Positions 38,911-48,397 are shown, counted from the stretch's first letter. The stretch is 64,000 nucleotides of DNA from Arthrobacter sp. MYb23 (GCF_002979775.1 NZ_PCPR01000003.1:297100-361099), one strand, 5' to 3'. Made by a program: numbers and translations. The notes: generated by a model from the letters alone, not told the origin.

Positions 38911-39849
38911 ATGAAAATTCTCATTGTGGGTGCCGGGGCGACGGGCGGAGCTTTCGGAGCCCGGCTCGTCGACGCTGGCCGGGACGTGACGTTCCTGGTT
39001 AGGGCCAAACGGGCGGAAGTCCTGGCTGAATACGGGCTCATCCTCGATGCCCCGGACGGGCGCAAGGTTCACACCGTAAGGACAATCACCACCGTGGAGC
39101 CCGGCGACATCTATGACCTCGTCGTGTTGGGGCTTAAAGCGCCGGCCCTTGAGTCGGCACTGAAAACAATCAGAGCCGCCATCGGACCAAACACTGTGAT
39201 TCTGCCCCTTCTCAATGGCATGGGCCACTTTACGACCATTGAACAGCTCTACCCTGGCAGGACCATCGGCGGGCTGGCGAAAATTGTGGCGACATTGGGA
39301 CCTGGGGGAGTGATCCATCAGATGACTCCCCTCGCAGCGTTGACCGTCGGGCCTATGCGCGGCCGGCCGCTCAATCAAGATCTGATCGAAACGCTCACGG
39401 TGGAGGGATTCACTCTGTCTGTAGATCAAAATGTCCTGTCCCGGCTATGGGAAAAATGGGTGTTCATCGCCGCTGCGGGGATTGTCACGTGCCTCTTCCG
39501 CGGAACCATCGGCAACATCCTCGCAGCCGGCGGCAGGAACCAGATCCTGCAGTCCATTGAGGAAACGGAAAACGTGGCGTCTAAGGCAGGCCACACAGTA
39601 AGCCCGGAAAGCCACCGCGACACTCTCGCCCTCCTTACCGAGGAAGGGTCGAAGTTCACGTCGTCTCTGTACCGGGACCTCGCTCAAGGCGACCCGGTAG
39701 AAGCTGAGCACATACTCGGTGGCCTTTCAGCTAAGGCGCAGGCGATGGACGTATCGGTACCGCTGCTCGAAGCGACACTGTTGCAACTACGCACCCACCG
39801 GGTTGCCCGGGCATCAAACGGCCAAAAACCAGCTACGGATCACCAGTGA
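38911..39849 (+). CDS. Ketopantoate reductase family (ApbA/PanE-like) oxidoreductase
   Basis: 312 aa. The N-terminal Rossmann motif GAGATGGAFGARL, the conserved KAPAL and PLLNGMGH segments, the catalytic lysine of the C-terminal domain in LWEKWVFIAA, and EAEHILGG near the end identify the family. It reduces a 2-oxo acid with NADPH. Because it lies behind azlCD rather than pan genes, the substrate may be a branched 2-oxo acid other than ketopantoate. Confidence 0.86.
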   Translation: MKILIVGAGATGGAFGARLVDAGRDVTFLVRAKRAEVLAEYGLILDAPDGRKVHTVRTITTVEPGDIYDLVVLGLKAPALESALKTIRAAIGPNTVILPLLNGMGHFTTIEQLYPGRTIGGLAKIVATLGPGGVIHQMTPLAALTVGPMRGRPLNQDLIETLTVEGFTLSVDQNVLSRLWEKWVFIAAAGIVTCLFRGTIGNILAAGGRNQILQSIEETENVASKAGHTVSPESHRDTLALLTEEGSKFTSSLYRDLAQGDPVEAEHILGGLSAKAQAMDVSVPLLEATLLQLRTHRVARASNGQKPATDHQ

Positions 39850-39967
39850 GTGCGCACATCTCCAATTCGGTTCTGGAGTGAAATGGCAACACTCCGCTGG
39901 TGCAACTGAGACGGGTGAGGCCCGCTTCATCGGCGCAGGTCCTAGTGAAGAGAACTTCCCCCAAGCC

Positions 39968-40354
39968 TTAGCTGAGCGTGCGCAGAGCTGACAGTGCTTG
40001 TTGCGCCTTGTCTTCCGGAACAAACAGATGATCGTGCGCGTAACCTGCGACGACGTTGCAGCTGATTCCGGCGTCCGTGAGCACGTTACTGATGGCCGCG
40101 GTCAACCCGACGGCCTCGAGCGCTGAGCGGACCTCCAAGGTGATCCATGCCGCCACGTAGTCGTACGTTAGTCCAGCGGAGTCAGCCTGCTCTTTCTCCA
40201 AGACAAGGGTCAAGCCTTCTTTCTCACGGACCGTAGCTACCGGCGAGAGGCCAGCAGGAATCTCCGTGTCTACGATCGTGAATACATAAGCACCATGGTT
40301 CAGCACTGGTGACATGTTGCTCAGGAGCTTGTTGAGATCGGTCTCGCCTGGCAT
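39968..40354 (-). CDS. ACT-domain protein (CASTOR-type small amino-acid sensor)
   Basis: 128 aa from the ATG at 40354, preceded by GGAGAG. VFTIVDTEIPAGLSPVATVREKEGLTLVLE and the C-terminal ACT fold (WITLEVRSALEAVGLTAAIS ... NVVAGYAHDHLFVPEDKAQQAL) match stand-alone paired ACT proteins that bind amino acids. It has no enzyme domain. Its promoter carries the TATATTGCYCA motif, linking it to the amino-acid island at 15.6-30.7 kb. Confidence 0.83.
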   Translation of the reverse strand: MPGETDLNKLLSNMSPVLNHGAYVFTIVDTEIPAGLSPVATVREKEGLTLVLEKEQADSAGLTYDYVAAWITLEVRSALEAVGLTAAISNVLTDAGISCNVVAGYAHDHLFVPEDKAQQALSALRTLS

Positions 40355-40684
40355 TTTCTCTCCATATCCGGCGCACACCGTAGTCTCTTGACCTGGTGCT
40401 TCCGATTTTGTGCGTGTGGTGAGGCGCTGTTGGAGCCGCGCGGGAGCCAAACCGGGCTTGAGCCGGTCCGAGGGTTGCAGCTGTCGAACGTGGTCCGACT
40501 TCCAGATCATAACGCGGGCGTGTTACATATATTGCCCACCCGGGTACCAACTTGTCAATAAGGTAAGGAGCGCTTTAAGGGTCCCGGCGAGCTCCTCGCC
40601 GTGCCGCAAAAGGACGTCAGTTACCCCCTTGGGGCGATAACGACGTCCTCGCCGAGAGGGCCGTAACGCTTGTTGGGAGGAGGC
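40355..40684. other. Intergenic region
   Basis: Besides the promoter above it holds an imperfect inverted repeat around 40610-40653 (AGGACGTC ... GACGTCCT around a CCCCCTTGGGG core), which may end transcription of the neighbouring LysR gene. No gene is seen. Confidence 0.4.
40521..40553 (-). promoter_or_regulatory. Promoter with TATATTGCYCA operator for the ACT-protein gene
   Basis: On the minus strand TTGACA is followed by GTGGGCAATATATGTAAC. That 18-base string matches the aminotransferase promoter (17215 onward) with one difference. The motif core is at 40528-40538. Confidence 0.65.
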
Positions 40685-41685
40685 TTACGGTCGTTGCGCG
40701 GTGTCAGACTCGAGCGATGCAGTGCTTTTGTCGAGGCCCTCACGGATCGGCGGCTTCGAAGAGGAGGGCCGGGGTTGGTTCAGGTTCTCGAGCTGGTGCG
40801 ACAATTTTTTCCCGCTGATGCGCAATGCCTGTACCAAGGCAATGACGGATGGGTCCGCGAGGGCGTGCGGAGCGACTTCCACTCGAATTACTCGTTCAAG
40901 CCGGGCTCCGGAGACCGACACGGCAACTACGTGTGGACCGGCAAAAGGAGTGCCATAGCCGGCACCAGTGTCACTTCGAGTCCCTGCTGAGACGTAGCCT
41001 GAAGGACGGTGTAGTCGTCGGTACGGAGTACGCACCGCGGACTGAAGCCCGATTGCTGGCCCGCCCTTGAGAGTAGTTCGTCGCACGGATCGCCCGGGCT
41101 CTTGGACATGATCCAGCCCTCACTGGCCAGGTCTTCCAGGGCTACTGCTGCCACCCCTGCCAGACGATGCTGTTCCGGGAGCCGTACGTAGAGTGCTTCG
41201 CGAAGGAGTTCGACGGCATTGCCGTCGGAAGGATGATCCGGCAGCCCATGCAGAATCGCAGCATCACAGGGACCATTCACCGGACTCCTTTGCAAAGCTA
41301 CGGCGTCGTCTTCTTGGATGATGTCCACCGAAATCCCTTGATCATTCAAGGCAGGTACCGCCGGAGGAAGCAGAAACGCGCCAGCTGTTGAGAACACGCC
41401 GACAGTCAGACGGGCATGAACGCGCTCAGCGGACCTTGCTGTTTGTTCGGCCATCATGGCCAGCTCGATGATTTTCCGGGCGAACGGCTGCAGGGCCTGC
41501 CCGGCGGGGGTGAGTTCGCTTCCTCTGGCGCGACGGTAAAGCGCAGGTCTTTTCAGATAGGACTCGAGAGCGCGGATGTGGTGTGCCAGTGCCGGCTGGC
41601 TCCAGTCCAGGGCCCGAGCGGCCGCGGCCATGGATCCGTGACGAGCGATCGCGTCGATGGCTTTCAGTTGTTTAAGATCCAGCAC
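40685..41685 (-). pseudogene. LysR-family regulator, frameshifted near the C-terminus
   Basis: The N-terminal LysR helix-turn-helix (LKAIDAIARHGSMAAAARAL ... SQPALAHHIRALE) and most of the effector domain are in one frame, which stops at 40927 after TLVPAMALLLPVHT. The natural end continues in another frame (HVVAVSVSGARLERVIRVEV ... VIALVQALRISGK) to 40685. A single indel between about 40930 and 40960 explains this. The truncated product keeps the DNA-binding domain and might retain some function. It is divergent from a decayed Orn/Lys/Arg decarboxylase gene. Confidence 0.75.
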
Positions 41686-41756
41686 GGCATTCTCTTTATG
41701 GTGGTATCCCGCACGTCAGTCTTCTCCCTGCCGATCCCGCGTCGCATCCTAGAGGG

Positions 41757-42814
41757 ATGGAAATAGAAACCCTTACTAGCGGTCTGGATGTTCTCAGCAC
41801 GACAGAACAGCGCGCAACACCGTACGCAGACAGCGTGCGCCAGCTGGTCGGCGAGGCCAAAGCCCGGCTCCTTGTGCCTGGACACGGCGGCGGACCGGCA
41901 GTATCTGAGCGTCTGACCCAACTTCTGGGAGAACCGGCCCTCAACCTGGACGTCACCTCAATGTTGTGGGGCGTTGATCGCACCGCCAGTGATGGCCTGA
42001 AATCGGCACGCACTCTGGCGGCCAGCGCCTATGGCGCGCGGAAGACCTGGTTCCTGACGAACGGTTCCTCGCAAGGAAACAGGATGGCGCTCATAGCGCT
42101 TGCAAGTCGGGAGACCGACAGCCACACCCGTTAAGCCAAGGTGCCGATGTCCTCGTATCCAGCACTCACAAGATGGGTGGCAACCTCCACCAATCGGCCA
42201 TGCTCCACCTTGCCCACGGACCGTTCGCTGATGAACTGGAGCCGCTTTTGGATCGGGCGCATCGCACCACCCAATCGAAGAGCTTCAGCTCATTGATGTC
42301 GCACGCAGTGAGCTTGCTACCCACCCGGACCGGATCACAGTTTCTTTGAACAGCGCGAGTCGACTGATCGCGGCGCTCGAGAACGCAGGCTTTCCAGTAG
42401 CGTCCCATGATTTTACAAAGCTTCGCGGTGTCGTTTCTTACGACCCGCTCAATGTCACCATCGATGTCCGTTCCATAGGTATCGACGGAGCGGAGGTCCG
42501 TGAACGGCTCGCTCTTGAGCACGGCATCCTCACCGACCTGGCAACCTCGTCCACGGTCGTGGCCTTGCTCCCTCCCGGAACCGATCTGCAGGAATCCGAT
42601 CTGGTCGAGGCGCTTACTGCCATTCGCCGCGGCGGAAATGCCGGGTCCCGGAGCGGGATACCGCCCTTAGCAGGGACCGGAGCCCTGAAATTAACGCCCA
42701 GGGACGCCTACTTTGCTCAGGCAGTAGTCGTCGACGACAGGCGGGTATATCCGAGGCGCCCTCGATGCGGGCATCGAGAACTTCAGGGTTGTACGTGACC
42801 CCTCAGATCAATAG
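41757..42814 (+). pseudogene. Orn/Lys/Arg decarboxylase (PLP, class I), decayed
   Basis: Blocks in successive frames give an aminotransferase-fold amino-acid decarboxylase: ARLLVPGHGGGPAVSERL, then FLTNGSSQGNRMALIAL up to a stop at 42134, then VSSTHKMGGNLHQSAMLHLA with the PLP lysine (42160-42215), then ITVSLNSASRLIAALENAGF, and finally GGYIRGALDAGIENFRVV ending at 42814. Sequence between the second and third blocks, where the PLP-binding Asp segment should be, is missing. At least three lesions are present. Its divergent LysR partner is broken too, so a whole decarboxylation module has been lost. Confidence 0.78.
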
Positions 42815-42878
42815 AACCCACCAGCCCTACTTGCCCATCAACCCAGCCCCGTAAACCCTCAACGAAGAGGAAACCAAC

Positions 42879-43340
42879 ATGAACCCGCGCCCCAACGGCG
42901 CGTTCTTGAAGACATCTCCACCCAACCCGGCCCCAATAATTCCGTTGCTTGGAGTGCAACGATAAATGACAGCCCGCCACCTGGTTATGATTGCCCTCGG
43001 CGGCGTTATCGGTTCTGGCTTTGTTCCTCAGCTCCGGTTACACCATCTATCAAGCAGGGCCTCTGTGCGCGGTGATCGCTTACCTCAGTGGGGCAGTCGT
43101 CGTCTACTTTGTACTTGCCTGCCTGGCCGAGCTCGCACTGGCATATCCGGTGTCGGGTGCCTTTCACATATATGCTTCACGCACGATTAACCCGGCCACC
43201 GGATTCACTACGGCCTGGCTCTACAGGCTTACTGGGTCGTGACCCTTGCCAGTGTATTCACCGCATCCGGCATGTTGATGCGACGCTGGTTCCCGGACGT
43301 ACGTGTATGGGTGTTCTGCCTTGTCTTCTGGGCCACCAGT
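42879..43340 (+). pseudogene. Amino-acid permease (AAT family), N-terminal remnant
   Basis: The start ATG at 42879 follows GAGGAAACC. A stop at 42963-42965 interrupts the leader, then [19 protein letters not shown] continues in another frame as [15 protein letters not shown] and [19 protein letters not shown], and a third frame gives [20 protein letters not shown]. These are TM1-TM4 of an amino-acid/GABA permease. The similarity ends near 43340, where antiparallel GNAT coding begins, marking a rearrangement point. It follows the decarboxylase remnant, as in an antiporter/decarboxylase unit. Confidence 0.75.
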
Positions 43341-43895
43341 GGAAACCCAAGAACCCAAAGCCAGGTCAGGCTCGAACTGCTCGTCCTCTTCGACGGCGCA
43401 GATGACCAGGCCGCGATTTTGATAGTTGGCCAAGGCGGCCGGGCCGTCGAGGGTGCACGTGTGCACCCATACGCGTGTCACTGCAGGTACGGCGAAACGA
43501 TCGGACAGCGACCAGGCGGCCCTGATGCCGTGTTCGAGAAGCCGGCCGCCCAAGCCGCGTCCGATGGATTGTTCAGTTAGCCCAAAGTAGCGTATTTCGA
43601 CCTGAGTTCCGCCCTTTGCGAGCGAGGGGCATAGATGCGCATAGCCCAGCGGCACCCCGCCGCCATAGAGGATCCAGAACTCCGTGCCGACGATGCTGAG
43701 TTCGTCGAGCCATTGCTGCCGGGACCACTCCAGACGATCAGTCCAAGACCAGGGGCCACCGACAAGACCGTAGAGAAAGCGTGCGTACTCAGGTGATACG
43801 GACGTGGCCCGGTCCAGGCGTGCATCCTTAGGAAATCCCCGCGCAGGCTCTACGGGCGCTGTCAGCATCTCCAAGGTAAAAGTGGTGACTTTCAT
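43221..43895 (-). CDS. GNAT-family N-acetyltransferase with abnormal C-terminus
   Basis: 224 aa. The acetyl-CoA-binding region is [26 protein letters not shown] (residues about 98-123) and a typical GNAT tail follows ([17 protein letters not shown]). The start at 43895 has GGAGA upstream. After about residue 190 ([10 protein letters not shown]) the frame runs antisense through the permease remnant for some 35 residues, which do not look like GNAT sequence. The natural end was probably lost in the rearrangement near 43340, giving a fused tail. The catalytic domain itself looks complete. Confidence 0.75.
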   Translation of the reverse strand: MKVTTFTLEMLTAPVEPARGFPKDARLDRATSVSPEYARFLYGLVGGPWSWTDRLEWSRQQWLDELSIVGTEFWILYGGGVPLGYAHLCPSLAKGGTQVEIRYFGLTEQSIGRGLGGRLLEHGIRAAWSLSDRFAVPAVTRVWVHTCTLDGPAALANYQNRGLVICAVEEDEQFEPDLALGSWVSTGGPEDKAEHPYTYVREPASHQHAGCGEYTGKGHDPVSL

Positions 43896-44203
43896 GGTCG
43901 GTCTCCGTTTGAAAGTTGACTACGATGAGGGGTCTCAGGCGGCATCTACCCGTCGAATACGGACCAGCGATGTCGCGTAATCGCAGCCAAGGTAGCCGCG
44001 AGTTTCACTGGCAATATTAACTGGGGCTTGATGCGATCTCCCAATTTCTTGCGTATTGGGCAATATACTGCACTTTTGACAGCCGTGTTGAACCTCATGG
44101 TTGCAGGTTCGTTAGGGACGCAAGGGTTCTTTGCGCGCAGCGCGTACACGCATGGGTTTTCGGGATTCCTCCCCTCCCGCCATTGCCACGTGGCAATCGC
44201 TGG
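43896..44203. other. Intergenic DNA with an orphan regulon motif
   Basis: No gene is supported. It contains TGGGCAATATA at 44057-44067, another copy of the motif found in the amino-acid island, here without an intact gene behind it. It may be the leftover promoter of a deleted gene. Confidence 0.5.
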
Positions 44204-44345
44204 CACCGCGGTCAAGGACGGAAGTTTCATCGGATGCTGGGGAACACCTGACGACATCGCATCTGTTGTCTTGTTTCGCGCCAGCGATCTGTACACCATC
44301 ATGATCGGCAGCACACTCGTGGCGGACGCCGGCAAAACCATTTAG
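44204..44345 (+). pseudogene. Short-chain dehydrogenase (SDR), C-terminal fragment
   Basis: The last 45 codons read CWGTPDDIASVVLF, then ASD and GSTLVADAGKTI, the standard SDR ending (G..G.P.eiA..v.FLaSd....tGs.l.vDgG). The catalytic Tyr-Lys and Rossmann parts are missing; upstream sequence in this frame is unrelated. Confidence 0.65.
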
Positions 44346-45354
44346 TGACACTTATGCCAGGAACCCCTCTTCAGGTGGAAAGTCTGGGCAAGCACGACAG
44401 CGCTTCCATTCTGATAGGGATTCGGCCGCCGGGACATCCTCGAAATGGATCGTGACGTGCGGAAACGATTGCGGCAAGAGACGGGAGTACCTGCAAGTAG
44501 TTCCTCTCCCGCGCCTTAGCCATCAAATAGGACGCTACCTCGTACGGGGGGGCAGCCGCGAGAAGCATTGCCGGAACTTACCGCCACCATCCCACGGCAA
44601 ATGCCCAAGTCACGGCATGTCGAGCCGGGTTTTGAAGGCCGTGTTTTTGTTGGTGTTCCAGCCGGCGATGGGGTTTAGGGTCGTGGCTGGTGGGCCCTCC
44701 GCGTGCTCTGAACTGGGGCTATGCGGGACCTCTCTTGGTTCCTCAGCTAGGTCGTGATTGGCCTACACGCCTTCATGGGTCGGGATGCTGAGCACGACAT
44801 GACTTTGGGACTTGCAATAATTACCCTGACTTCGGTTCGTTCCTGGAGTGAGGAGACGTGGTTGGCGGCTGCTTTGTCAGGCCAAAGGGGGGTGTGGACA
44901 TTGTCCACACTTTAATCTTCTTTATCGTGGCTGCTTGCGGCCATTGGCTCTTCCCTCCTTGGGCCTTCATCTACTCATGCATGTGAGTGGCCTTAGCGAC
45001 ATGACCCCGATCCTCAGGGGCAGGGCAATCCGGACATGAGGGGTCCGTCCATGCGGACGACCGAGTGCTTCGGGGTGGTCTTGCGCGGCCAGACGACATG
45101 GAAACAAGTATGAATAGGGGAGTTCTCCCGGTGCAGAGTACATGTCGCCAGCTAGCCGGAGCCGTGGCATTTTCGCCTGATCGTCGGCTTAGTAAGTCAA
45201 AGCCGTCCAGCTTGCCGGTAGGCCCCACATGTACCGAGGAGCCTTCGGCGAATACGCAGGGCCTCCATCTGAACGGCTAGACGCAACGTGGCGGGTTGTT
45301 GTGACGCCTGATGATGCGCGCGAATGAAGTCCCGGAGCCGTCAGTTACTTGGCG
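44346..45354. other. Non-coding, decayed region with a dispersed repeat
   Basis: About 1 kb without a supportable gene. Short frames occur on both strands but none matches a family I know. The stretch 44788-45012 is a diverged copy of 61500-61724 (listed separately). The composition and many short frames look like decayed mobile DNA. Confidence 0.5.
44788..45012. repeat. Dispersed repeat, copy A
   Basis: Shares many blocks with copy B at 61500-61724: TGAGCACGACATGACTTTG, TTTGTCAGGCCAAAG, ACATTGTCCACACTT, AATCTTCTTTAT, CTCTTCCCTCCTTGG and TCTACTCATGCATGTGAGTG, all in the same order. It includes the palindrome GTGTGGAC-ATT-GTCCACAC. Weaker similarity goes on for about 200 bp further (GATCGTCGGCT). 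Probably ends of a mobile element. Confidence 0.65.
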
Positions 45355-46692
45355 TCAGTGGGAGAAGCCGGCTGCCGCCTCAGTCAGGGTTTTTCCTTTT
45401 GTTTCGGGGGCGAGCCATTGGGAGACTGCGGCGCCGGCGAGGGCCACTGCGGAGGCGATGAGCATGGTGGGTCCGGCGCCGAGGGACTCCATGGACATGG
45501 GCATAAGGAAGATGCCGATGCCTGCGCCTACCCGGCTGACGGCGGCGGCGAACCCGGTTCCTATTCCACGGATTTCCGTGGGGAGGACTTCTCCGGGGTA
45601 GACGTTGGTGAGGGTGTTGTATCCGGCGTTGAAGAAGGAGAAGACCAGGAAGAGGATGAGCACGGCGATGGCCGGGGCTCCGGCCCAGAGTCCGATGATC
45701 GCGAGGACGACGGCGCACAGCCACTGGGGTGGGACGGTCAGTGTTCGGCGGCCTACTTTTTCGATCAGCAGGAAGGTGACGATGACTCCGGCGAGGGCGA
45801 TCGCGGAGAGACCGACCCCACCGGCGAGCCCGCCGGAAAGTCCGTACTGTTGGAGCACGCTGTCGGCGAAGGTGGCGATGGCGAAGTAGGGTGTCACGGC
45901 GCAGAACCAGAAGGCTGAGATGAATAGGGTGGTGCGCCAGTACTGTTTGGAGAACAGCATCCCGAAGCTGCCTTTGCGGACGTCTTCGTGGCGGACGTCG
46001 TCGAGTGCGTCGTCGGGCAGGTACTTCTTAGCCAGCGCTTCGGCTTCGTCTTTGCGTCCGACGCTCCAGAGCCAGCGTGGTGACTCTGGCATGCCGAGAC
46101 GGCCGAGGAAGATGGCGACGGCGATGAAGGTGCTGGTGCCGAGGATGAAGTGCCAGCTCAGGGTGGTGTATTCGTTCAGGAGGTAGCCGATGAGGAACGC
46201 GGTCATGAAGCCGGCGTACCAGGCGATGCCCATGGCAGCCATCAGCTTGCCCCGCAGATGGGTGGGCGAGAATTCGGCCATCATAGGCCAGCCGACGGCG
46301 TATTCGGTGCCGATGGCGATGCCCATCAATAAGCGTACGACGATGAGCAGCATGGCTGAGTCGACGAAGAATTGCATTGCTGAGGCGATCGCGAACAGTC
46401 CGATATCGAACATGAAGATGGGTTTGCGTCCCCATTTGTCGGAGGCAAAGCCGCCCAGTGGAGATCCGATCAGGATGCCTATCAGCGCCGCCGCGGCGAT
46501 CAGGCCCTGCCAGAATGCATCGAGCTGGAGGTCATCGGCCATCCTCTCCGAAACGGGTCCAATGATCCCGAGGATATAGCCGTCCAGGACCATGCCGCCG
46601 ATCAGGACCGTGACCAACCGGATCAAGAATCGTCGTTTTCCCACCGTTATGGCATCGCTCTGATCTGAGCTTGCATGATCCGTGGCTGGCAT
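45355..46692 (-). CDS. MFS transporter (sugar-porter/metabolite:H+ symporter type)
   Basis: 445 aa, 12 TM segments. GGFASDKWGRKPIF (loop 2-3), RLLMGIAIGTEYAVGWPMMAEF, and PESPRWLW before the central loop are typical of the sugar porter/AAHS groups; the C-terminal half has VYPGEVLPTEIRG and ends with PETKGKTL. ATG 46690-46692 follows GAGGAG; an upstream in-frame start at 46815 is unlikely. It is divergent from the GntR gene at 46897 and so may carry the substrate of the following catabolic cluster. Confidence 0.87.
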   Translation of the reverse strand: MPATDHASSDQSDAITVGKRRFLIRLVTVLIGGMVLDGYILGIIGPVSERMADDLQLDAFWQGLIAAAALIGILIGSPLGGFASDKWGRKPIFMFDIGLFAIASAMQFFVDSAMLLIVVRLLMGIAIGTEYAVGWPMMAEFSPTHLRGKLMAAMGIAWYAGFMTAFLIGYLLNEYTTLSWHFILGTSTFIAVAIFLGRLGMPESPRWLWSVGRKDEAEALAKKYLPDDALDDVRHEDVRKGSFGMLFSKQYWRTTLFISAFWFCAVTPYFAIATFADSVLQQYGLSGGLAGGVGLSAIALAGVIVTFLLIEKVGRRTLTVPPQWLCAVVLAIIGLWAGAPAIAVLILFLVFSFFNAGYNTLTNVYPGEVLPTEIRGIGTGFAAAVSRVGAGIGIFLMPMSMESLGAGPTMLIASAVALAGAAVSQWLAPETKGKTLTEAAAGFSH

Positions 46693-46896
46693 TTGCACAC
46701 TCCTCACGACTGCGTACCAACCCATGGTCCGCCTCATTGGCGGCAATAAGTAGTGCCATGTCTTGGAAGAAGTTTGCGATACGGCGCGGAGGCGCGCCGC
46801 CCGACCTGTTACCAACGCATCCTAAATGTGTAAAGATTCAAAGTAATAGCGTAAGGATGTCTCCCTGCGCCGGAATCAGTCACAGGAGGGTTTGCC

Positions 46897-47673
46897 ATGG
46901 AGAGCACGGCACTCTCAACCCGCGCCCTGGATCTGTTGCTCTTATTGCGCGGAAGTGAGCCCGAAGGTCTCGGTCGGGCGGACCAGGTGTCCTATCAGAT
47001 CGAGACGGCCATCCTCATGGGCATACTGACCGAAGGGGACAGGCTCCCCACGGAGTCCGTTCTTGCGGCAGAGTTGGGCATTTCTCCCATTACCCTCCGT
47101 CAATCCCTCGCGGCGCTGCGCACCAAAGGCCTGATTGAAACCAGCAGGGGCCGGAGCGGTGGCAGTGTCATTAGGGGCCAAATCGATCTGACCGACACCC
47201 AACTCCAGCGGAAATTACGGGATGCCAGCACTGAATCATTGCGTGATTTGGGTGACCTTGGTGCTGCAATTTCGTCCATGTCCGCCCGGCTGGCGGCCAG
47301 TCGTGCGGACGCCCAGAATGTTGCCCACCTCGAAGAGCTGGTTCAGCGGCATCGGGACACGAAGGACGAGCGTGCCAGACGGCGGGTGGACAGTCGTTTC
47401 CACGTTGCGGTGAGTGTTGCTGCGCAGTCGAGCCGCCTGACGTCGGCCTCCCTGCAGCTCGAAGCCGAGTTGATGACGCTCTGGTGGAGCCATCCTTCGC
47501 AGGCCGGCAGCCAGGATGTTCTTGAGGAGCAACACGTGGCCATTCTCGAGGCAATCCGGGCCCGTGATGCCGATGCCGCCTCGGCCGCCGCTGAGCTGCA
47601 TTCGCGGACGGAGACCGAATACCTGATAGCTCAGCACCTCAGATTGACAATGGAGTCCGATGAAAGTGCATAA
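46897..47673 (+). CDS. GntR-family regulator (FCD type) paired with a Cache protein
   Basis: 258 aa. The winged helix lies at about 28-95 (LPTESVLAAELGISPITLRQSL ... RGRSGGSVIRG). The helical ligand domain follows, with FHVAVSVAAQSSRL and QHVAILEAI histidines as in FCD. AGGAGG precedes the ATG. It overlaps the following Cache gene by 14 bp, so both are made together. It is divergent from the MFS gene and upstream of the amine oxidase cluster. Confidence 0.85.
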   Translation: MESTALSTRALDLLLLLRGSEPEGLGRADQVSYQIETAILMGILTEGDRLPTESVLAAELGISPITLRQSLAALRTKGLIETSRGRSGGSVIRGQIDLTDTQLQRKLRDASTESLRDLGDLGAAISSMSARLAASRADAQNVAHLEELVQRHRDTKDERARRRVDSRFHVAVSVAAQSSRLTSASLQLEAELMTLWWSHPSQAGSQDVLEEQHVAILEAIRARDADAASAAAELHSRTETEYLIAQHLRLTMESDESA

Positions 47674-48397
47674 CGTGGCAGCAACGAATAAGGCTCTCAA
47701 TCGAACAGCCGAGGCAATCTCCTCTAGTGTCGGCGGTGTTTTTGACGATCTGGAGAAGATCGCGGCCACCGTTTCAGCCGTGGCAAACCCGGCGCAGGGT
47801 GCGCCTCGGCGAAGTGCCTACGCCTTCCTGAAGAAGGACTTGGCCGCCTTCATCAATCGACACTCGGCACTGATTGTGGGGGCCGGTATAGCGTACGCGC
47901 CCGATAGCCTTCCCGAAGCACCTCTGTGGCTGGAATGGTGGAGGGGGACGCAGACCGGGGGAGAACCCCGCTGGGTCACGCATGACCTCAATCCCGAGTC
48001 CTTGAATTACTACGACTACACCACCCGCGAATGGTTTGCGTCTACGTCGGCCAAGGGCAGTCCTGTTGCGGTAGGGCCGTACGTGGACATTGGCGGCATT
48101 AACGTCAACATCATCACTCTTTGCGTTCCCGCCCCCACACTTCAAGGCACGCATGTCCTCGGCTGCGACTTGACACTTGCCAAGCTCGAAGGAGTCTTCC
48201 TGCGGGCATTGCAACTCCAGGATCCCATTGTGGTCCTGCTTGGCCCCACGGGCCGTGTCATCGCGTCAAATAACGCCCGCATAGCGTCGGGCACTCTGTT
48301 TGTTGAGGAAGACCTGAAACGGGTGGACCACTCAGTGGACGTCTCGTCGTCAAATCCCGCAAGGTTACCCTGGAGGCTCGTCACGTTGGCGGCGTAG
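47660..48397 (+). CDS. Stand-alone cytosolic dCache-type sensor domain protein
   Basis: 245 aa without signal peptide, TM segment or output domain. The centre reads YYDYTTREWFASTSAKG then PVAVGPYVDIGGINVNIITL, matching the membrane-distal half of a dCache domain, where Y..R.W and the downstream D contact the carboxylate and amine of amino-acid ligands. Cache domains are normally extracytoplasmic parts of receptors and kinases. Here it is soluble and translated with a GntR regulator, so it probably works as a cytosolic ligand-binding partner of that protein. An alternative is a detached remnant of a receptor, but the gene is intact and tightly coupled. Confidence 0.78.
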   Translation: MKVHNVAATNKALNRTAEAISSSVGGVFDDLEKIAATVSAVANPAQGAPRRSAYAFLKKDLAAFINRHSALIVGAGIAYAPDSLPEAPLWLEWWRGTQTGGEPRWVTHDLNPESLNYYDYTTREWFASTSAKGSPVAVGPYVDIGGINVNIITLCVPAPTLQGTHVLGCDLTLAKLEGVFLRALQLQDPIVVLLGPTGRVIASNNARIASGTLFVEEDLKRVDHSVDVSSSNPARLPWRLVTLAA

